This document shows, piece by piece, positions 40,001 to 49,963 of a stretch of DNA of 61,347 bases. Each line of letters starts with the position of its first letter. Within the stretch, counting starts at the first letter, position 1. Position numbers and translations under genes: made by a program. Under the pieces are notes generated by a model that did not search any database, was not told the DNA's origin, and worked only from the letters and a program-made list of their open reading frames with translations. Source of the stretch: a virus. The stretch spans positions 1 through 61,347 of IMG/VR virus record IMGVR_UViG_3300025736_000026. The stretch is one strand, 5' to 3'.

Positions 40001-41070
40001 AGGCAGCTCTTAATACATGGAAAGATTTTATAGATCGTATTGAAGAGGGTATGACTGTAAAAGAGTGGGAAACCTATAAGCGTTTAAAGCCTATGATTAA
40101 AGGTTGGGAACGTGCGTTTAAAGATATACGTAACTTAGAAGATGTCTCAGCTGAAGATCGTTCTAAAGCCTTTACAAAATTACTCTCTCAAATCGAAGTT
40201 GCTGGCGGGAAGTATACAGATGTATGGCGAAGAGTTTACAGCGCTTTGCAATTAGTTAATGAATCTCAGGTACGTAGTTTTGAGGAAATCGTTAAAGATG
40301 TTTCTGTAGAAATACGCCGTGAATTGTCAAATGCTTTTGTAGATTTATATGAAGAATTATTCGAGCAAAGTCGAAAGTCATTAACTCTTGTACAGATGGA
40401 AGCTGATGAACGTAAGCGCTCTTTACGGGATCAACTCGTTGAGGGTAAAGTTACAACAGCGCGTTACTATCAGGAATTGGCTGAGTTAGACAGACAATAT
40501 ACAGAAGAGAAGAAAAAGTATATGAACAGTTTCCAGAAGTTCTATGTAACTATCTGGGACGGTATGAAAAAATATTGGATTAAACTTTTAAGTGAAATGC
40601 TCGCTGAGTGGATTACACAACAGCTTAAAATGATGGCAATGTCTCTTAAGCGTGCTATTGTTGAAATAGCTGCTGACTCGGCTGCGGCCAAAACGGGTGC
40701 TGTAAAAAGCGCTGCAGGGATTCCGTTTCCATTAAACCTAGTGGCTATTGGAGCTGCGGTTGCTGCGGTAACAGCTATTCTAGCTTCGGTTACGAAGTTC
40801 GCTGCAGGTGGTATTGTAACTAAGCCTATGTTAGGTATTATAGGCGAAGCAGGCCCCGAAGCTATTATACCTTTAGGACATCCATCCGCGAGGGGTTTAG
40901 GAGGCGCAAGATCTATAACTGTACATTATAACGATCAATTTGTATTCGAAGGTCCTTCTATGGTAGATGATCAGGAAGGCTGGGATCGTATTTATCGTGA
41001 TAAGGTATTACCTGCGAAGAGACGTAATTTAGAAGAGTTAAGAGATATTGCTGGAGAGAGTGTTGAGTGA
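37033..41070 (+). CDS. tape measure protein
   Basis: 1345 aa, starting right after the chaperone stop. Long helical protein with hydrophobic segments (GLIAAGVFAAMAAGALLL, near residues 55-72; GDLLFAGAAAAGLTAAVTLTIAIL and LLLVAKFALIAAAIFVVVKAL, about 390-450), an ANVATLL...AAATAKGLYDILSATI and FKELAPVIGRATATAAAAG phage-TMP signature at about 85-220, and a glycine-rich C-terminal AGEAGPEAIIPL motif. Length predicts a tail near 200 nm by the usual 1.5 A per residue. Confidence 0.9.
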   Translation: MALGILKIKLVAEIWEFIKRFRIAKVTILSFSKIASAAIEIVNTKLGKMGLIAAGVFAAMAAGALLLRSQLKPAIELQKDMANVATLLRDEAGQAFSFVNKWVKTFTQNVINLSAEFGETAAATAKGLYDILSATIPASDALNVLIVSMRAARAGLTSTATATKAIISVLMAYNMSFDQAAKVSDVFFATIRRGVTTFKELAPVIGRATATAAAAGVSFEELMAAVTTMTRAGLDTGVAITSINQTLLQFFRPTEDAVKAAARLGLNLDLTTLQTEGLVSVMEKLSDLLPQQVGQMFRQMRALRGVNALIQQVSGFAEDYNVMLHAAGETQAAFEKQAKAMAFSLDRLKQNFNALRTQAALPWLGTVKRLVEGLNSLMGVLRKITPAVAQFSGDLLFAGAAAAGLTAAVTLTIAILKTLGIAFAPFLLLVAKFALIAAAIFVVVKALISLEKELQLLSGALDVFYRTITLGIAGLEDVTAAVKLLGNSFKWLLRQIGLVREEWSELAASRELASALKALTEEVDNSVKPTDELRDRWQSVIESLQRGAPMTLEVKKALDDLGATLKNTPVYTDATKEGLLELIDAVGEVGRVTPGTKARIAEISAELAAGKKSGSDYVQMWVRLLDGISEGDMLTDNFRKSLVSMYTELSNSKDVSAGLKQQISELVSELLNTANVSDVVRAKMREMQRAFNEGRATTARLKASFEILGMDMPQHLAAIAKEADWAFNTIWRDGGYSAEKLSKIWVEGFVPKLMNAFGKIPEKYRALTLRMTGYTLEMIQALSTLDVDMPSKLQKEARAAAAALLILIQENRRLPEDARLSAKVIGDAWEEVVEKIERAFGRVPPEFNALAQEIASISAATLNNFRALGEEPLDILRTKADSMLKAFEALYNLRASGELNIDESQIRDLWEGVRKAIEEAYGAFPEELLDRIRELQELSSKVMGSPKLVADMRQQFAELAVQLEVEMDKLPPAAQEMWRKMVLIPEIEQQAALNTWKDFIDRIEEGMTVKEWETYKRLKPMIKGWERAFKDIRNLEDVSAEDRSKAFTKLLSQIEVAGGKYTDVWRRVYSALQLVNESQVRSFEEIVKDVSVEIRRELSNAFVDLYEELFEQSRKSLTLVQMEADERKRSLRDQLVEGKVTTARYYQELAELDRQYTEEKKKYMNSFQKFYVTIWDGMKKYWIKLLSEMLAEWITQQLKMMAMSLKRAIVEIAADSAAAKTGAVKSAAGIPFPLNLVAIGAAVAAVTAILASVTKFAAGGIVTKPMLGIIGEAGPEAIIPLGHPSARGLGGARSITVHYNDQFVFEGPSMVDDQEGWDRIYRDKVLPAKRRNLEELRDIAGESVE

Positions 41071-41438
41071 AGAGTGTAAGTGACACTTTTATACAGAAAC
41101 TAAAGGCTGAGTCAGTATCCCAGCCTATTATGCGTATAAAGGCCTACGCAAAGTATCCGGGGCCTATACGTTCTATTGTAGGAGCTTGTTATACGCTCGG
41201 GGGCGTAGTAGCACGTACTATTAGTGTATATGGCAATGCGGCACGTTTCTTTCAACAAGATGATAGTATTCTTATTAAAACGACTCCTCTCGTTAATATA
41301 GGAACTATTTTAAATACTCCCGCGTTTGACGGTACTGATACTTATTTTAGTATAAGTACGATATACTTGGATCAGACTAATGTAGGGGGGCATGTTCTGA
41401 GGGATTTAGATTTTAAATTTACCGTGGGTACGACTTGA
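41067..41438 (+). CDS. minor tail protein (putative)
   Basis: 123 aa; GTG start overlapping the tape measure stop. Beta-rich with VARTISVYGNAARFFQQD and STIYLDQTNVGGHVL. Position after the tape measure suggests a tail-tip component; no family recognised. Confidence 0.5.
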   Translation: MKSVSDTFIQKLKAESVSQPIMRIKAYAKYPGPIRSIVGACYTLGGVVARTISVYGNAARFFQQDDSILIKTTPLVNIGTILNTPAFDGTDTYFSISTIYLDQTNVGGHVLRDLDFKFTVGTT

Positions 41439-41481
41439 TTATCCAAATCTTTGAGAATTTCATATAAGGTTCCAATTACAT

Positions 41482-41581
41482 ACAAAGTAATTTACTTTGT
41501 TAAGGTTTTAAATCGATATAATATATGAGGTTATAAGATATGCTAAGGATTTTTAATATAAAGAGATTTAACTTTGTAAAC
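41482..41581 (+). repeat. 100-nt dispersed element, copy B
   Basis: Left end ACAAAGTAATTTACTTTGT (a 9-1-9 perfect palindrome), right end GAGATTTAACTTTGTAAAC (41563-41581). Upstream five bases (TACAT) are also shared with copy C. It occupies the 170-bp gap before gene 41607 and contains TATAAT at 41517-41522 without a good -35. Confidence 0.75.
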
Positions 41582-41606
41582 TCAATTTTTGGCGGAGGTA
41601 ATTAGC

Positions 41607-42179
41607 ATGCCACTCAACGAATGGGAATGGAGAGGCGGTAATTTAAGTACTGTTGTAGGTTCTAGTGAGGCTATTTTATTTACGGGTCCCGGCGGCGGTT
41701 TTACTACGCCTCTTATTACTGGAGATACACTCGGCCAAGAGGGTACTTATGTTCGTCATATGGTTTTGACGACTTCTGGGGGGGCATTGCCTAACTGCCA
41801 GTTTATAAGTAATGCCCAGGCGGGTGTTGGAGGAAGTACTGTTGCTATAAGTAACGTCTCTGCTGCAGAGAGTACATTACGTATACGACTTACGACGCAT
41901 GCGATGGGTGCTGTAGGTACTACGAATAGTTTCTTCGACGCTTACGGTGCAGATTCTTCGCACGTACCCGCTGATGGAGATGTAAGCCTTTACGGATTTG
42001 AAGTAGGCAATTCTGCGTGGTCCACTCTTAATTATATGAATAATGATCGTTTGAGGCTTACTATAACATCGGTAGCAACTATGACGCATGATTGGCATGT
42101 AGCGGTATCCGCCCGTGCGAAAACCTCTGGGACTTTTGAGGATATTACGTTTAGGGTGGTTACCGAATATGTATCTTAA
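41607..42179 (+). CDS. beta-rich tail protein
   Basis: 190 aa from ATG 41607 (GCGGAGG upstream). Entirely beta-type (PLITGDTLGQEGTYVRHMVLTTS, SLYGFEVGNSAWSTLNYMNND). Likely a small virion protein first in the tail-tip block after element B. Function unknown. Confidence 0.6.
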   Translation: MPLNEWEWRGGNLSTVVGSSEAILFTGPGGGFTTPLITGDTLGQEGTYVRHMVLTTSGGALPNCQFISNAQAGVGGSTVAISNVSAAESTLRIRLTTHAMGAVGTTNSFFDAYGADSSHVPADGDVSLYGFEVGNSAWSTLNYMNNDRLRLTITSVATMTHDWHVAVSARAKTSGTFEDITFRVVTEYVS

Positions 42180-42189
42180 GAGGTAATTT

Positions 42190-42552
42190 ATGTTTATAGG
42201 ACGTTTTATTGCGAAATTGTCGGATGGTCAAAAGGTTATTGAGAAGTATCCGAATGAAGAAGTTATGGGTGGGGATAGATGTTTACGAATGGGTTGGAGG
42301 CGCCTTAATAAGTTTTGCGAAGAGCAAGATTTAAAAATCGTTGCCTTAGGTATACATTTTAGTAACGGTTTTTTTCATAAGGCCCCTGATATGGCTGAAG
42401 AGTATTTTACGCATATGCAGCAACAAGCTTTTTTAAAAGATGTACCTGCCGTATCTTACCGAGGTTTAGGATTTAGAAAAGACGATAAATGGTTTATTAC
42501 TTGGTTTAATTCTAAAGGTGTTATGAAAGCTATGGAAGTTAGGGATGTATAA
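42190..42552 (+). CDS. hypothetical 120-aa protein
   Basis: Begins FIGRFIAKLSDGQKVIEKYP; aromatic residues and GWRRLNKFCEEQDLKIVALGIHF in the middle. Mixed alpha/beta. AGAGG precedes the ATG and the stop overlaps the next ATG (taATGACA), so coupled to the tail-tip gene. Confidence 0.6.
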   Translation: MFIGRFIAKLSDGQKVIEKYPNEEVMGGDRCLRMGWRRLNKFCEEQDLKIVALGIHFSNGFFHKAPDMAEEYFTHMQQQAFLKDVPAVSYRGLGFRKDDKWFITWFNSKGVMKAMEVRDV

Positions 42553-45500
42553 TGACAACTTATTCTTACTATATAGATTATATTAACGGTGACGATGGAA
42601 ATAGCGGTGACGAGGGTTCTCCTTGGAAAACCTTGGTAAAAGCGAAAACTGTTTTAGAAACGTATTATGCCGTAAATGTGTATGTAAATTTGTATTTAGA
42701 GCCTGGTGTACATTATGTAGAGGCTCCTTTTATAATTCTTAATATGGCGGGAACCCTTAATATTATTGGACGTGTAGATTCTAATGGCGTGTTTCCTACG
42801 GTACTTATTAGAGGATCATATTCTGATCTGGGATATAGAGGACAATTTGATATTAGAATGTACGAATTATTTACTGCGGCGTTGAGTGTAAAACGTATAA
42901 TTTTTAAGTTTTATGGTTATGTAGAGTCTACACCTACTCCTACTGGAGATACCTTTGCCGCGAATTGGCGCGCTCGGTATACAGAAGTCTCACAGTGCGC
43001 TTTTCTTGGAAGGCCTTCTCCTATAACTAATTCTGTACATCAATCAGGACTTAAATTGTTCGCGAATGCCGGAGGGTCTCACTACCCCAGGTACTTTTAT
43101 AACTGTGTATTTGATCATTTTTATAGGGGTGTGATGCTTAGAGCTTACTACGATCCTACCCATCCTTATGCTTCCAATATTTTACCGTATTACTTTAAGA
43201 ATTGTTCTCTTTCTAATATAAGGGGAATAGTTTTACAAACCCCCGATTATGTCGGAGTACTTGAAGTGTGGCCTTTTTTCGATGAAGCGTGCGCGTTAAA
43301 AGCTTTTAATTGTAATTTTTATAACTGCGGTGATTACTTATCTACGCGAACCTACAAAGGCAAGCTAATACATGAGTATACAGATATTTCAACCCTTGAT
43401 CCTTCATTTTTAAACCAGGCGGCTCGAGGTACTATTGCTAACTATATTGAAGATAGAATTGAAGTTCCCGTTCCTGGAGCTTTTGACGCCTATTGTTATC
43501 CTGTACAGCGTCATAAATGGGCACAATCCGGTAGCGTTGATAGTTATACAGGTAGCGCTTTTCCCGTTTTTGATTACGTATTAGGTGATTGCGGCGATAC
43601 AGTTTATATAGAATCTCCTGATGCTATTGCTATCGACGCCGACACACGGCAGTACTTGGTGATTGAAGGTGTTGTACAGATGCAAAGCGGTGATGATAAT
43701 AATAATCCTTTTATACAATACAAAATAGGGTCTACGTGGTATACAAAAATATTAGGTCAAAACGATCTATATGTATTTGATAGTGCTTTGGATATCGAAA
43801 ACGAGCAACCTCAGACTGTTACGGTTGATATGTCGGGCGAGGGAGATTGGTCGGGTACTGTAACACAGCTACGTTTCGGCGCGTGGAAAACTGCTGTGGC
43901 GGGGCAAGATCCGCGAAGTGCCTGTTTACATAGTATAATCCCTTTAACAACTTCTACTTACGATGCATTAGGTTTTGAACGTATATATCCAGATTCTGAT
44001 TTTGTAGACGTAGGAATTCCTGCATTATTTGATGATTATATAGATAGTTTGTTTGCCTATATAGGCCGAGGCGTCGCTTTTTCGGATATAGGCGTTTACG
44101 GCGGTGTAGCAGATGAATCTCACGATGGAGAAGCTTCGGCTCGCTTAGGACGTGCTGTAGGTGAGCCTGAGAGTAGTACTCCCCGTACAGGTTATGTAAC
44201 TACTGAGGGTCTCTTACTCGATACACGTGGAGGTCGTTGCGTAGGCGCAGAACCGTCGATCACGACGGTAGGTTTTACTTCGATGTCAGAACGCCTTATT
44301 GAATTAGGCGATATGCGTAAGAGTATAACCGGGCAGACTTTGCAGCGCACTGCTTGCGATTCGACTACGGCTGAATTCGATAACGAAGATAGCGCTTTGT
44401 ACGATGAAGATAATGAAGAGGGTATTTTATATCCGACAACTTTTGATGGTACGTTAACGGCTGTGGCAAACGATATATTACGCGATACGGCGCAAGATTT
44501 TACAGGATTTACTTTAACAGGTTTTTGTGAAATTCTATCTGGCAAAGCTATCGGTAAACGTTATTATATTATTTTTAGCGATACGAATTCCTGGGCAGTA
44601 TTACCAGATTTCGAAGATAGCTTTTCGACTAATCCCGAAGCCGATGGTGTACAAGCAGGAGATTTTTATCGTATTGATGCCTCTTACGAGATCTGGTTTC
44701 AAATACATACTGGTTATAGAAATCTACCCAGTGACAGACTTTTATGGATGGGCGGTATAGCTAATCAAAAACAAATTGATCATGCGTTAGCTTCAAAATC
44801 TGTAATAGCGCGTATTTTAGGCTTTGAAAAAGTACTTGAAACTTATGATGCTTTTGATGTTTGTCGCGAAGAAGGTCTTTTCTATTTTATATCGGGTATA
44901 AAAGCTCTTAGATATGTACCTTCAGCGTATACACCGCTACAGTATGGTCCACGTATAGTTGAATTTAAATGGAAAAGTGCGCGTATCGAAGGTGCTGAAA
45001 TTTATGAAGTGCAGGTGGGTAACAAGCCGGGTTTGAAAACTTTAGAATATCGACCTCCGTATTACTTTAGATATGATGGCGGCCCCTGGTACGAACGTCA
45101 GGGCGAGCAAACCGAGTATTTATACGATGCAGAGGGTAATACTATTTCTGTAAAGCATTCGGGTCGTTACCCAGACGAATGCGGTTCTATATTTTTTATA
45201 GTACAAGATGAGTATAAACCTTACGTACATAAAGAAGGTTTACCCACTCTAAGACTCGGAGAAGGCCTTCCTATAGAACTGTCAAGATCTTTCGTCGCAG
45301 TATTACTACATGAAAATGGTTCTTGGACAGATATAACTGATCGTGTAACTTATGGTAAGCATGTTAATGTAGACGAAAATTCGCTTGTTTCATGCCTCGC
45401 AGGTTATGATTCTGAAATATATTTACTGTGTAGTAAACCTTTTACAGGCTTTGATTTAACACTGGATAAGAGTTCTACTTTTTCAGGTTGGCTTTCATAT

Positions 45501-47732
45501 ATGTATTGGCGCGGGGGAGATTATACCGCTTTCGACGCAGACGAGTTAACGGATGAAACTAGTAATTTCTTTAATAACGGTAAAGTAACTTGGAATATTC
45601 CACATGACTGGGTTCGTACAGATGTTTATGCTGGAGCCTTGGATACATATAGAGCTGTCTATGCTATAAAAGTGCGCAAGGATTCTATGGTATCTGGTAC
45701 GGCCGTTATCTCACAAATTCAAAGAGCTTTTCGTGTAATGGATTCCGACGGTATGGGCGTCGATGTGGCCGTATCGCATGATCAGATACCTTTGGAAGAT
45801 GTTGAAGACGCTGTTGTTATAAAAAAGAATGGCATAATTGGATCTTGGTATCATATGATCGATTATCATACATTAGCCCAAAGAGCCGCAACAGCATTTG
45901 GTTTCCCCGAGAGCTGTCGTACAATCGATGCTATGAAGTATACATGGGATTCTGATAAAATAGGTGTGTGGGGTAAGTTACCTCGAATAACGGGTTCTAA
46001 TAAAATACCTACAGCGCTTGCGTGGGATGATCAAACCTCTACATTATATGTGGGCTTAGAAGATGAGCTATGGCAAGTTCCTGAAAACGGCGACGCGGAA
46101 CGTATTGCGATCGTACCACGTTATGAAGAGTTTATACTGCATATTTTTCGTTTAACTATCACGCAGGATTCCGGTTGTACCTATGTAAGAGGAGTTGCGT
46201 GGAAACCCTATGACGATAAATACTATAACATAGACGAAAATACCCCGCAGTCTGATGATAACAACGCATGGATGAACGCCCCCGCATGCGCATTTAGCTG
46301 CGATACGGAACAATACACATTCGTACATTCGTTCTTAGAAGCTACTGCGGGATGGGATGGTGAGGATTACGCATCTCTATATCCAGGTGTGATGACTACA
46401 AGGTCGGGTAGCCAAAAGCCTGTTGTATGGAGTCCCAGTTCTACTTACAAGGATTGTATGGTCGGGCAAGCTCAAGTGGACGGAGGTCCTATGGAAGCTG
46501 CATGGCCTAATGGAGCCGGCGAAAATATAATTGTACCGTTTACGCATAATAATTATTTACGTCTTGGCCCCTACGGTGTAAAGCCTGGTATGTATCAAGG
46601 TCACGCGCTTGCACGAAAACGCACGGATATTTTTGGATCGGGGCGTATAGGTAATGCATATGGAGATTGGGGCTTTCAATGGAGTTTGACGGGTGGCGGC
46701 TGGTCTATGATCGATACTAAGGGACCTTTTTGGTTACCCTCAGCAGGATTTTATTCACTCCAAGATAACGTGCAAGATTCTACCGTGGGCTATTTTCAGC
46801 CTATGTGGAAGTTAGGGCAGCCGGGTTATGTTGTATGGGATCCTACAAATAAAAAATGGATTGGACGTTTATGGGATGGTAATCCTAGTACGACAGTTTT
46901 AGGCGATGCGTGGTACGATAAATACTTTGATCATTTAGGGAATACTACAACACGTAGTACTCAAGGTAATACACCCCATGCGCAAGTATTACATGCGGCA
47001 TGGGATAGTACAAATCAAACTTTATACGCAAGTATGATCTGGTGGAGAGATCATTTTCAAAATGAGTTAATCAATTCGCGGGCTTGGATTGTAAAATTAA
47101 CTGAGGGGGGCTTCGAGGATAAATGGCTATTTTATAGCGGGGATGCTTTTGAAGAAGGTTCTGCGATGAGTATTAATGTATATACAATGGCTTTAGAACT
47201 TTGCTATAGCGTACAAGAGAACGTTTTTCATGGGTGTATTTTAGATAGAACTACTCTTAAATATTATTACATGGTATATGATCATATAAATAATAAAATG
47301 TACGCTATTGATATAGGAAGCAATCCATACTACCAGCTTAAATCTTTCGCATATAATGCTAATGATAAAAAGATGTATTTCGCCGTATGCGATGTACGCT
47401 TTGGCCAGGTAGGCGCTGTAATAATGCGGGCTGATTTTGACGCAAGTCGTACAGCAGGGCAGTGGCTTGAAATTGAAGAAGTAGGTACTCCAGATGAAAA
47501 TGAATTTGATATACCTACTATGATAGCCGCATCAGATCGCGTGTTGGGTTTTACAGGGCCTCATAAGGGTAATATTTTTCAGATAAGCAGTACATTTTAT
47601 CCGCGTATTCAGTATGCAGATCTGTCTGATATGAATGGGCGCGAGATGTTCGAACATTTATGTGCGCCCCTCGGAATGCATATGCGTGTGCACGAAGATA
47701 ACACTATAAAAATAAAGGATCTACATTTATAA
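42552..47732 (+). CDS. giant tail-tip protein with beta-helix and propeller-like parts
   Basis: 1726 aa. Residues 1-330: pectate-lyase-like beta-helix (YYIDYINGDDGNSGDEGSPWKTL, a DUF1565-type opening; GTLNIIGRVDSNGVFPTVLI). Residues 540-1000: a tail-hub-like part (DMRKSITGQTLQRTACDSTTAEFDNEDS, EVQVGNKPGLKTLEYRPPYYF). Residues 1150-1700: WD-like repeats (ALAWDDQTSTLYVGLEDELWQV, HAAWDSTNQTLYASM, AYNANDKKMYFAVC), a probable propeller. Combines a sugar-binding or cutting module with structural tip parts, so likely host recognition. Confidence 0.65.
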   Translation: MTTYSYYIDYINGDDGNSGDEGSPWKTLVKAKTVLETYYAVNVYVNLYLEPGVHYVEAPFIILNMAGTLNIIGRVDSNGVFPTVLIRGSYSDLGYRGQFDIRMYELFTAALSVKRIIFKFYGYVESTPTPTGDTFAANWRARYTEVSQCAFLGRPSPITNSVHQSGLKLFANAGGSHYPRYFYNCVFDHFYRGVMLRAYYDPTHPYASNILPYYFKNCSLSNIRGIVLQTPDYVGVLEVWPFFDEACALKAFNCNFYNCGDYLSTRTYKGKLIHEYTDISTLDPSFLNQAARGTIANYIEDRIEVPVPGAFDAYCYPVQRHKWAQSGSVDSYTGSAFPVFDYVLGDCGDTVYIESPDAIAIDADTRQYLVIEGVVQMQSGDDNNNPFIQYKIGSTWYTKILGQNDLYVFDSALDIENEQPQTVTVDMSGEGDWSGTVTQLRFGAWKTAVAGQDPRSACLHSIIPLTTSTYDALGFERIYPDSDFVDVGIPALFDDYIDSLFAYIGRGVAFSDIGVYGGVADESHDGEASARLGRAVGEPESSTPRTGYVTTEGLLLDTRGGRCVGAEPSITTVGFTSMSERLIELGDMRKSITGQTLQRTACDSTTAEFDNEDSALYDEDNEEGILYPTTFDGTLTAVANDILRDTAQDFTGFTLTGFCEILSGKAIGKRYYIIFSDTNSWAVLPDFEDSFSTNPEADGVQAGDFYRIDASYEIWFQIHTGYRNLPSDRLLWMGGIANQKQIDHALASKSVIARILGFEKVLETYDAFDVCREEGLFYFISGIKALRYVPSAYTPLQYGPRIVEFKWKSARIEGAEIYEVQVGNKPGLKTLEYRPPYYFRYDGGPWYERQGEQTEYLYDAEGNTISVKHSGRYPDECGSIFFIVQDEYKPYVHKEGLPTLRLGEGLPIELSRSFVAVLLHENGSWTDITDRVTYGKHVNVDENSLVSCLAGYDSEIYLLCSKPFTGFDLTLDKSSTFSGWLSYMYWRGGDYTAFDADELTDETSNFFNNGKVTWNIPHDWVRTDVYAGALDTYRAVYAIKVRKDSMVSGTAVISQIQRAFRVMDSDGMGVDVAVSHDQIPLEDVEDAVVIKKNGIIGSWYHMIDYHTLAQRAATAFGFPESCRTIDAMKYTWDSDKIGVWGKLPRITGSNKIPTALAWDDQTSTLYVGLEDELWQVPENGDAERIAIVPRYEEFILHIFRLTITQDSGCTYVRGVAWKPYDDKYYNIDENTPQSDDNNAWMNAPACAFSCDTEQYTFVHSFLEATAGWDGEDYASLYPGVMTTRSGSQKPVVWSPSSTYKDCMVGQAQVDGGPMEAAWPNGAGENIIVPFTHNNYLRLGPYGVKPGMYQGHALARKRTDIFGSGRIGNAYGDWGFQWSLTGGGWSMIDTKGPFWLPSAGFYSLQDNVQDSTVGYFQPMWKLGQPGYVVWDPTNKKWIGRLWDGNPSTTVLGDAWYDKYFDHLGNTTTRSTQGNTPHAQVLHAAWDSTNQTLYASMIWWRDHFQNELINSRAWIVKLTEGGFEDKWLFYSGDAFEEGSAMSINVYTMALELCYSVQENVFHGCILDRTTLKYYYMVYDHINNKMYAIDIGSNPYYQLKSFAYNANDKKMYFAVCDVRFGQVGAVIMRADFDASRTAGQWLEIEEVGTPDENEFDIPTMIAASDRVLGFTGPHKGNIFQISSTFYPRIQYADLSDMNGREMFEHLCAPLGMHMRVHEDNTIKIKDLHL

Positions 47733-49963
47733 TGGCTACGCATTACGTATATCCTTATACCGGTGACGATTTAGGCGCCGTTATAATATCCGCGAACGAT
47801 GGTGATACAATTATCGTAATGCCGGGTACTCATATAATATCAGTACCTGATACTACTACGGGGATTCCATGTAATAAAAGTTTGCTTATTGAAGGTCGTG
47901 TCGATGCACAAGGCTCGTTGCCTGTTGTAGAAATAGGTCATGTATATAGGGCGCATCAAATTATCGAAGTAGATAACGCGAGTGCTCTTTTACATATAAA
48001 ACGTATCGTATTTAGATATTGGGGTGTAAATGCTCAGCCCGTAGGTAAAACTTATAGACCCCTTATTTATTATAAAAATGCTTTAGGCGTACAATTAGAA
48101 CAAGTTGCTATTATAGGACCCGGACGTAACGATTATAGCGGTAACTGGCCTATAGGAATAAATTGTGATGTGGTAGGCTCACAAGGTATTTTAATACGTA
48201 ATTGTACCTTCGCACAGCTTAATATTGTGATAAGAATACAATCCAACTCCGGGCAACACATCGTAAATGATTGTGCATTTCAAACTATTAATGAATACAT
48301 ATCCTATTTACTAACAAATCAAAAACTTACGTTTAGTTATTGCAATTTCGAGGATTGTCCTACACCGCGCCATTATGAAGATTCAGGAGCCTCGGCTACT
48401 GAATCTAATACTACTACACATGAAACACGCATGTGGGCTAGTGAAGGTATAACGCAACGTTTGTATGGAATTAGTACTGAAGGATGGTCAGTAGGTTCTG
48501 GAGTCGTATATGCGGCGTACGGGATGAATCGCTTAGCTTTTGGATATTATACGTGGAGTAGCGGTGAAGGAGGTTCTCATCAAGGCCCTTATGTATTTAT
48601 GCTTAAAGATGTTGACGTAGCAATCAATCCCTTTAAGTATAAACACGTTTATGTTGGAGCCGTCACGGTAATTCCTAATTCGATGCTAGGCGTGAATAGA
48701 CCTTTTTTGAAGTGGAAGCAAGGAGGTAACTGGTATTCATCTACGTGGGATTATGATGATGGTTATACACGTAGAGACGATTTTCTTGATGGGCGTGATG
48801 TTCCTTTGTATAAAACGCCTTTACATATACTGCATAAAGATTTATCTAAAGATTCTAACTGGATTAATACGATTACGCAATTATCCTACGGACCTTTTCA
48901 TGAATTTAACGCTACTTTTCCATATATAGCATGGACCGCATTAGGTTTTATATTGGTGACTACGCACGAACTTGCATGGGATGATTTGTATGAAAAGCTT
49001 ATTCAAATGGGTTTCGGCTATTTAGAGTCTGGGGATTCTAAGCTGATTAACATAGGTAGTCCGGATAGATACGATGATCGGTTAAGTCCCTACTCTGAGT
49101 TTTATATGGGTAAACTCGGTCCTATGCATGATATAGGTGCCTATGGAGGTTTAACAACTAAACCTTACATACAAGGCAGACCTTATTTTGAGGATCTCTT
49201 ACCCACTACGGATCAAACGTTAAGTAATTTAACATCTGTATCTATACATTTAAAATACAATCCGATAACATATATTGACGTCGATTGGGCCTCTATACAA
49301 GTAGAAGCTTTTGGATTTGTTTATACACAAGCTAATCCTACGGATGTAAACGCTACCTTAACTTTAACGGGTACAATACGAGATGTTCTTATAACTCTTA
49401 CATTAGTAGATTCTATACCTTCAGATCCATTCATTGTAGTTTTTAGAGGAACGGATGCCTCTGGTACAGAAGCCGACCCTGTAATAGCTACTTATTATGT
49501 ATGGGAGGGTCGAGGTACTATTGACAAACCTTTTACAATAGATCCTACGATGGGTATTGCTGCCTATGCTGAGCCGGGTCCAGTACCTAAGCGTTGGGAG
49601 CATTGTTACGATAAAGTTACCGTAAGTTGGGCATTTGAAAATGAGAGCGGTGAAACAATACGAGGTGTTGCGAGGGGTGAACAAAGGACCCTTGCATTAG
49701 ATAGTAATCCTTTTATACAGATACAGAATTTATCGGGGCATGCTGCTGATATGCTTTTATGTAAATTTGGACGCGAACGAAAAGCTTTAACTCAGGTATT
49801 ACCTTTTGCACCCTTTTTAGATCCATTTGATATAGTACAATTGTTATACCCGACACGTTTTTATCCTTTAAATAGAGACCGTAAATGGGTACTTGCAGAA
49901 TTAAGATTATCATCTAAAACAGGCAAACTCAGTATAAAAGGATTGGAAAGTCATGAGTCTTAA
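47732..49963 (+). CDS. tail-tip protein with paralogous beta-helix
   Basis: 743 aa. N-terminal beta-helix similar to that of the 42552 protein: both have a GRVDxxGxxPxVxI turn (here SLLIEGRVDAQGSLPVVEI). The C-terminal third (WEHCYDKVTVSWAFENESGETIRG...LALDSNPFIQIQNLSGHAADM) looks like a tail-hub/Ig-like domain. The start overlaps the previous stop by 1 nt, so the pair arose by duplication and probably sits together at the tail tip. Confidence 0.6.
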   Translation: MATHYVYPYTGDDLGAVIISANDGDTIIVMPGTHIISVPDTTTGIPCNKSLLIEGRVDAQGSLPVVEIGHVYRAHQIIEVDNASALLHIKRIVFRYWGVNAQPVGKTYRPLIYYKNALGVQLEQVAIIGPGRNDYSGNWPIGINCDVVGSQGILIRNCTFAQLNIVIRIQSNSGQHIVNDCAFQTINEYISYLLTNQKLTFSYCNFEDCPTPRHYEDSGASATESNTTTHETRMWASEGITQRLYGISTEGWSVGSGVVYAAYGMNRLAFGYYTWSSGEGGSHQGPYVFMLKDVDVAINPFKYKHVYVGAVTVIPNSMLGVNRPFLKWKQGGNWYSSTWDYDDGYTRRDDFLDGRDVPLYKTPLHILHKDLSKDSNWINTITQLSYGPFHEFNATFPYIAWTALGFILVTTHELAWDDLYEKLIQMGFGYLESGDSKLINIGSPDRYDDRLSPYSEFYMGKLGPMHDIGAYGGLTTKPYIQGRPYFEDLLPTTDQTLSNLTSVSIHLKYNPITYIDVDWASIQVEAFGFVYTQANPTDVNATLTLTGTIRDVLITLTLVDSIPSDPFIVVFRGTDASGTEADPVIATYYVWEGRGTIDKPFTIDPTMGIAAYAEPGPVPKRWEHCYDKVTVSWAFENESGETIRGVARGEQRTLALDSNPFIQIQNLSGHAADMLLCKFGRERKALTQVLPFAPFLDPFDIVQLLYPTRFYPLNRDRKWVLAELRLSSKTGKLSIKGLESHES

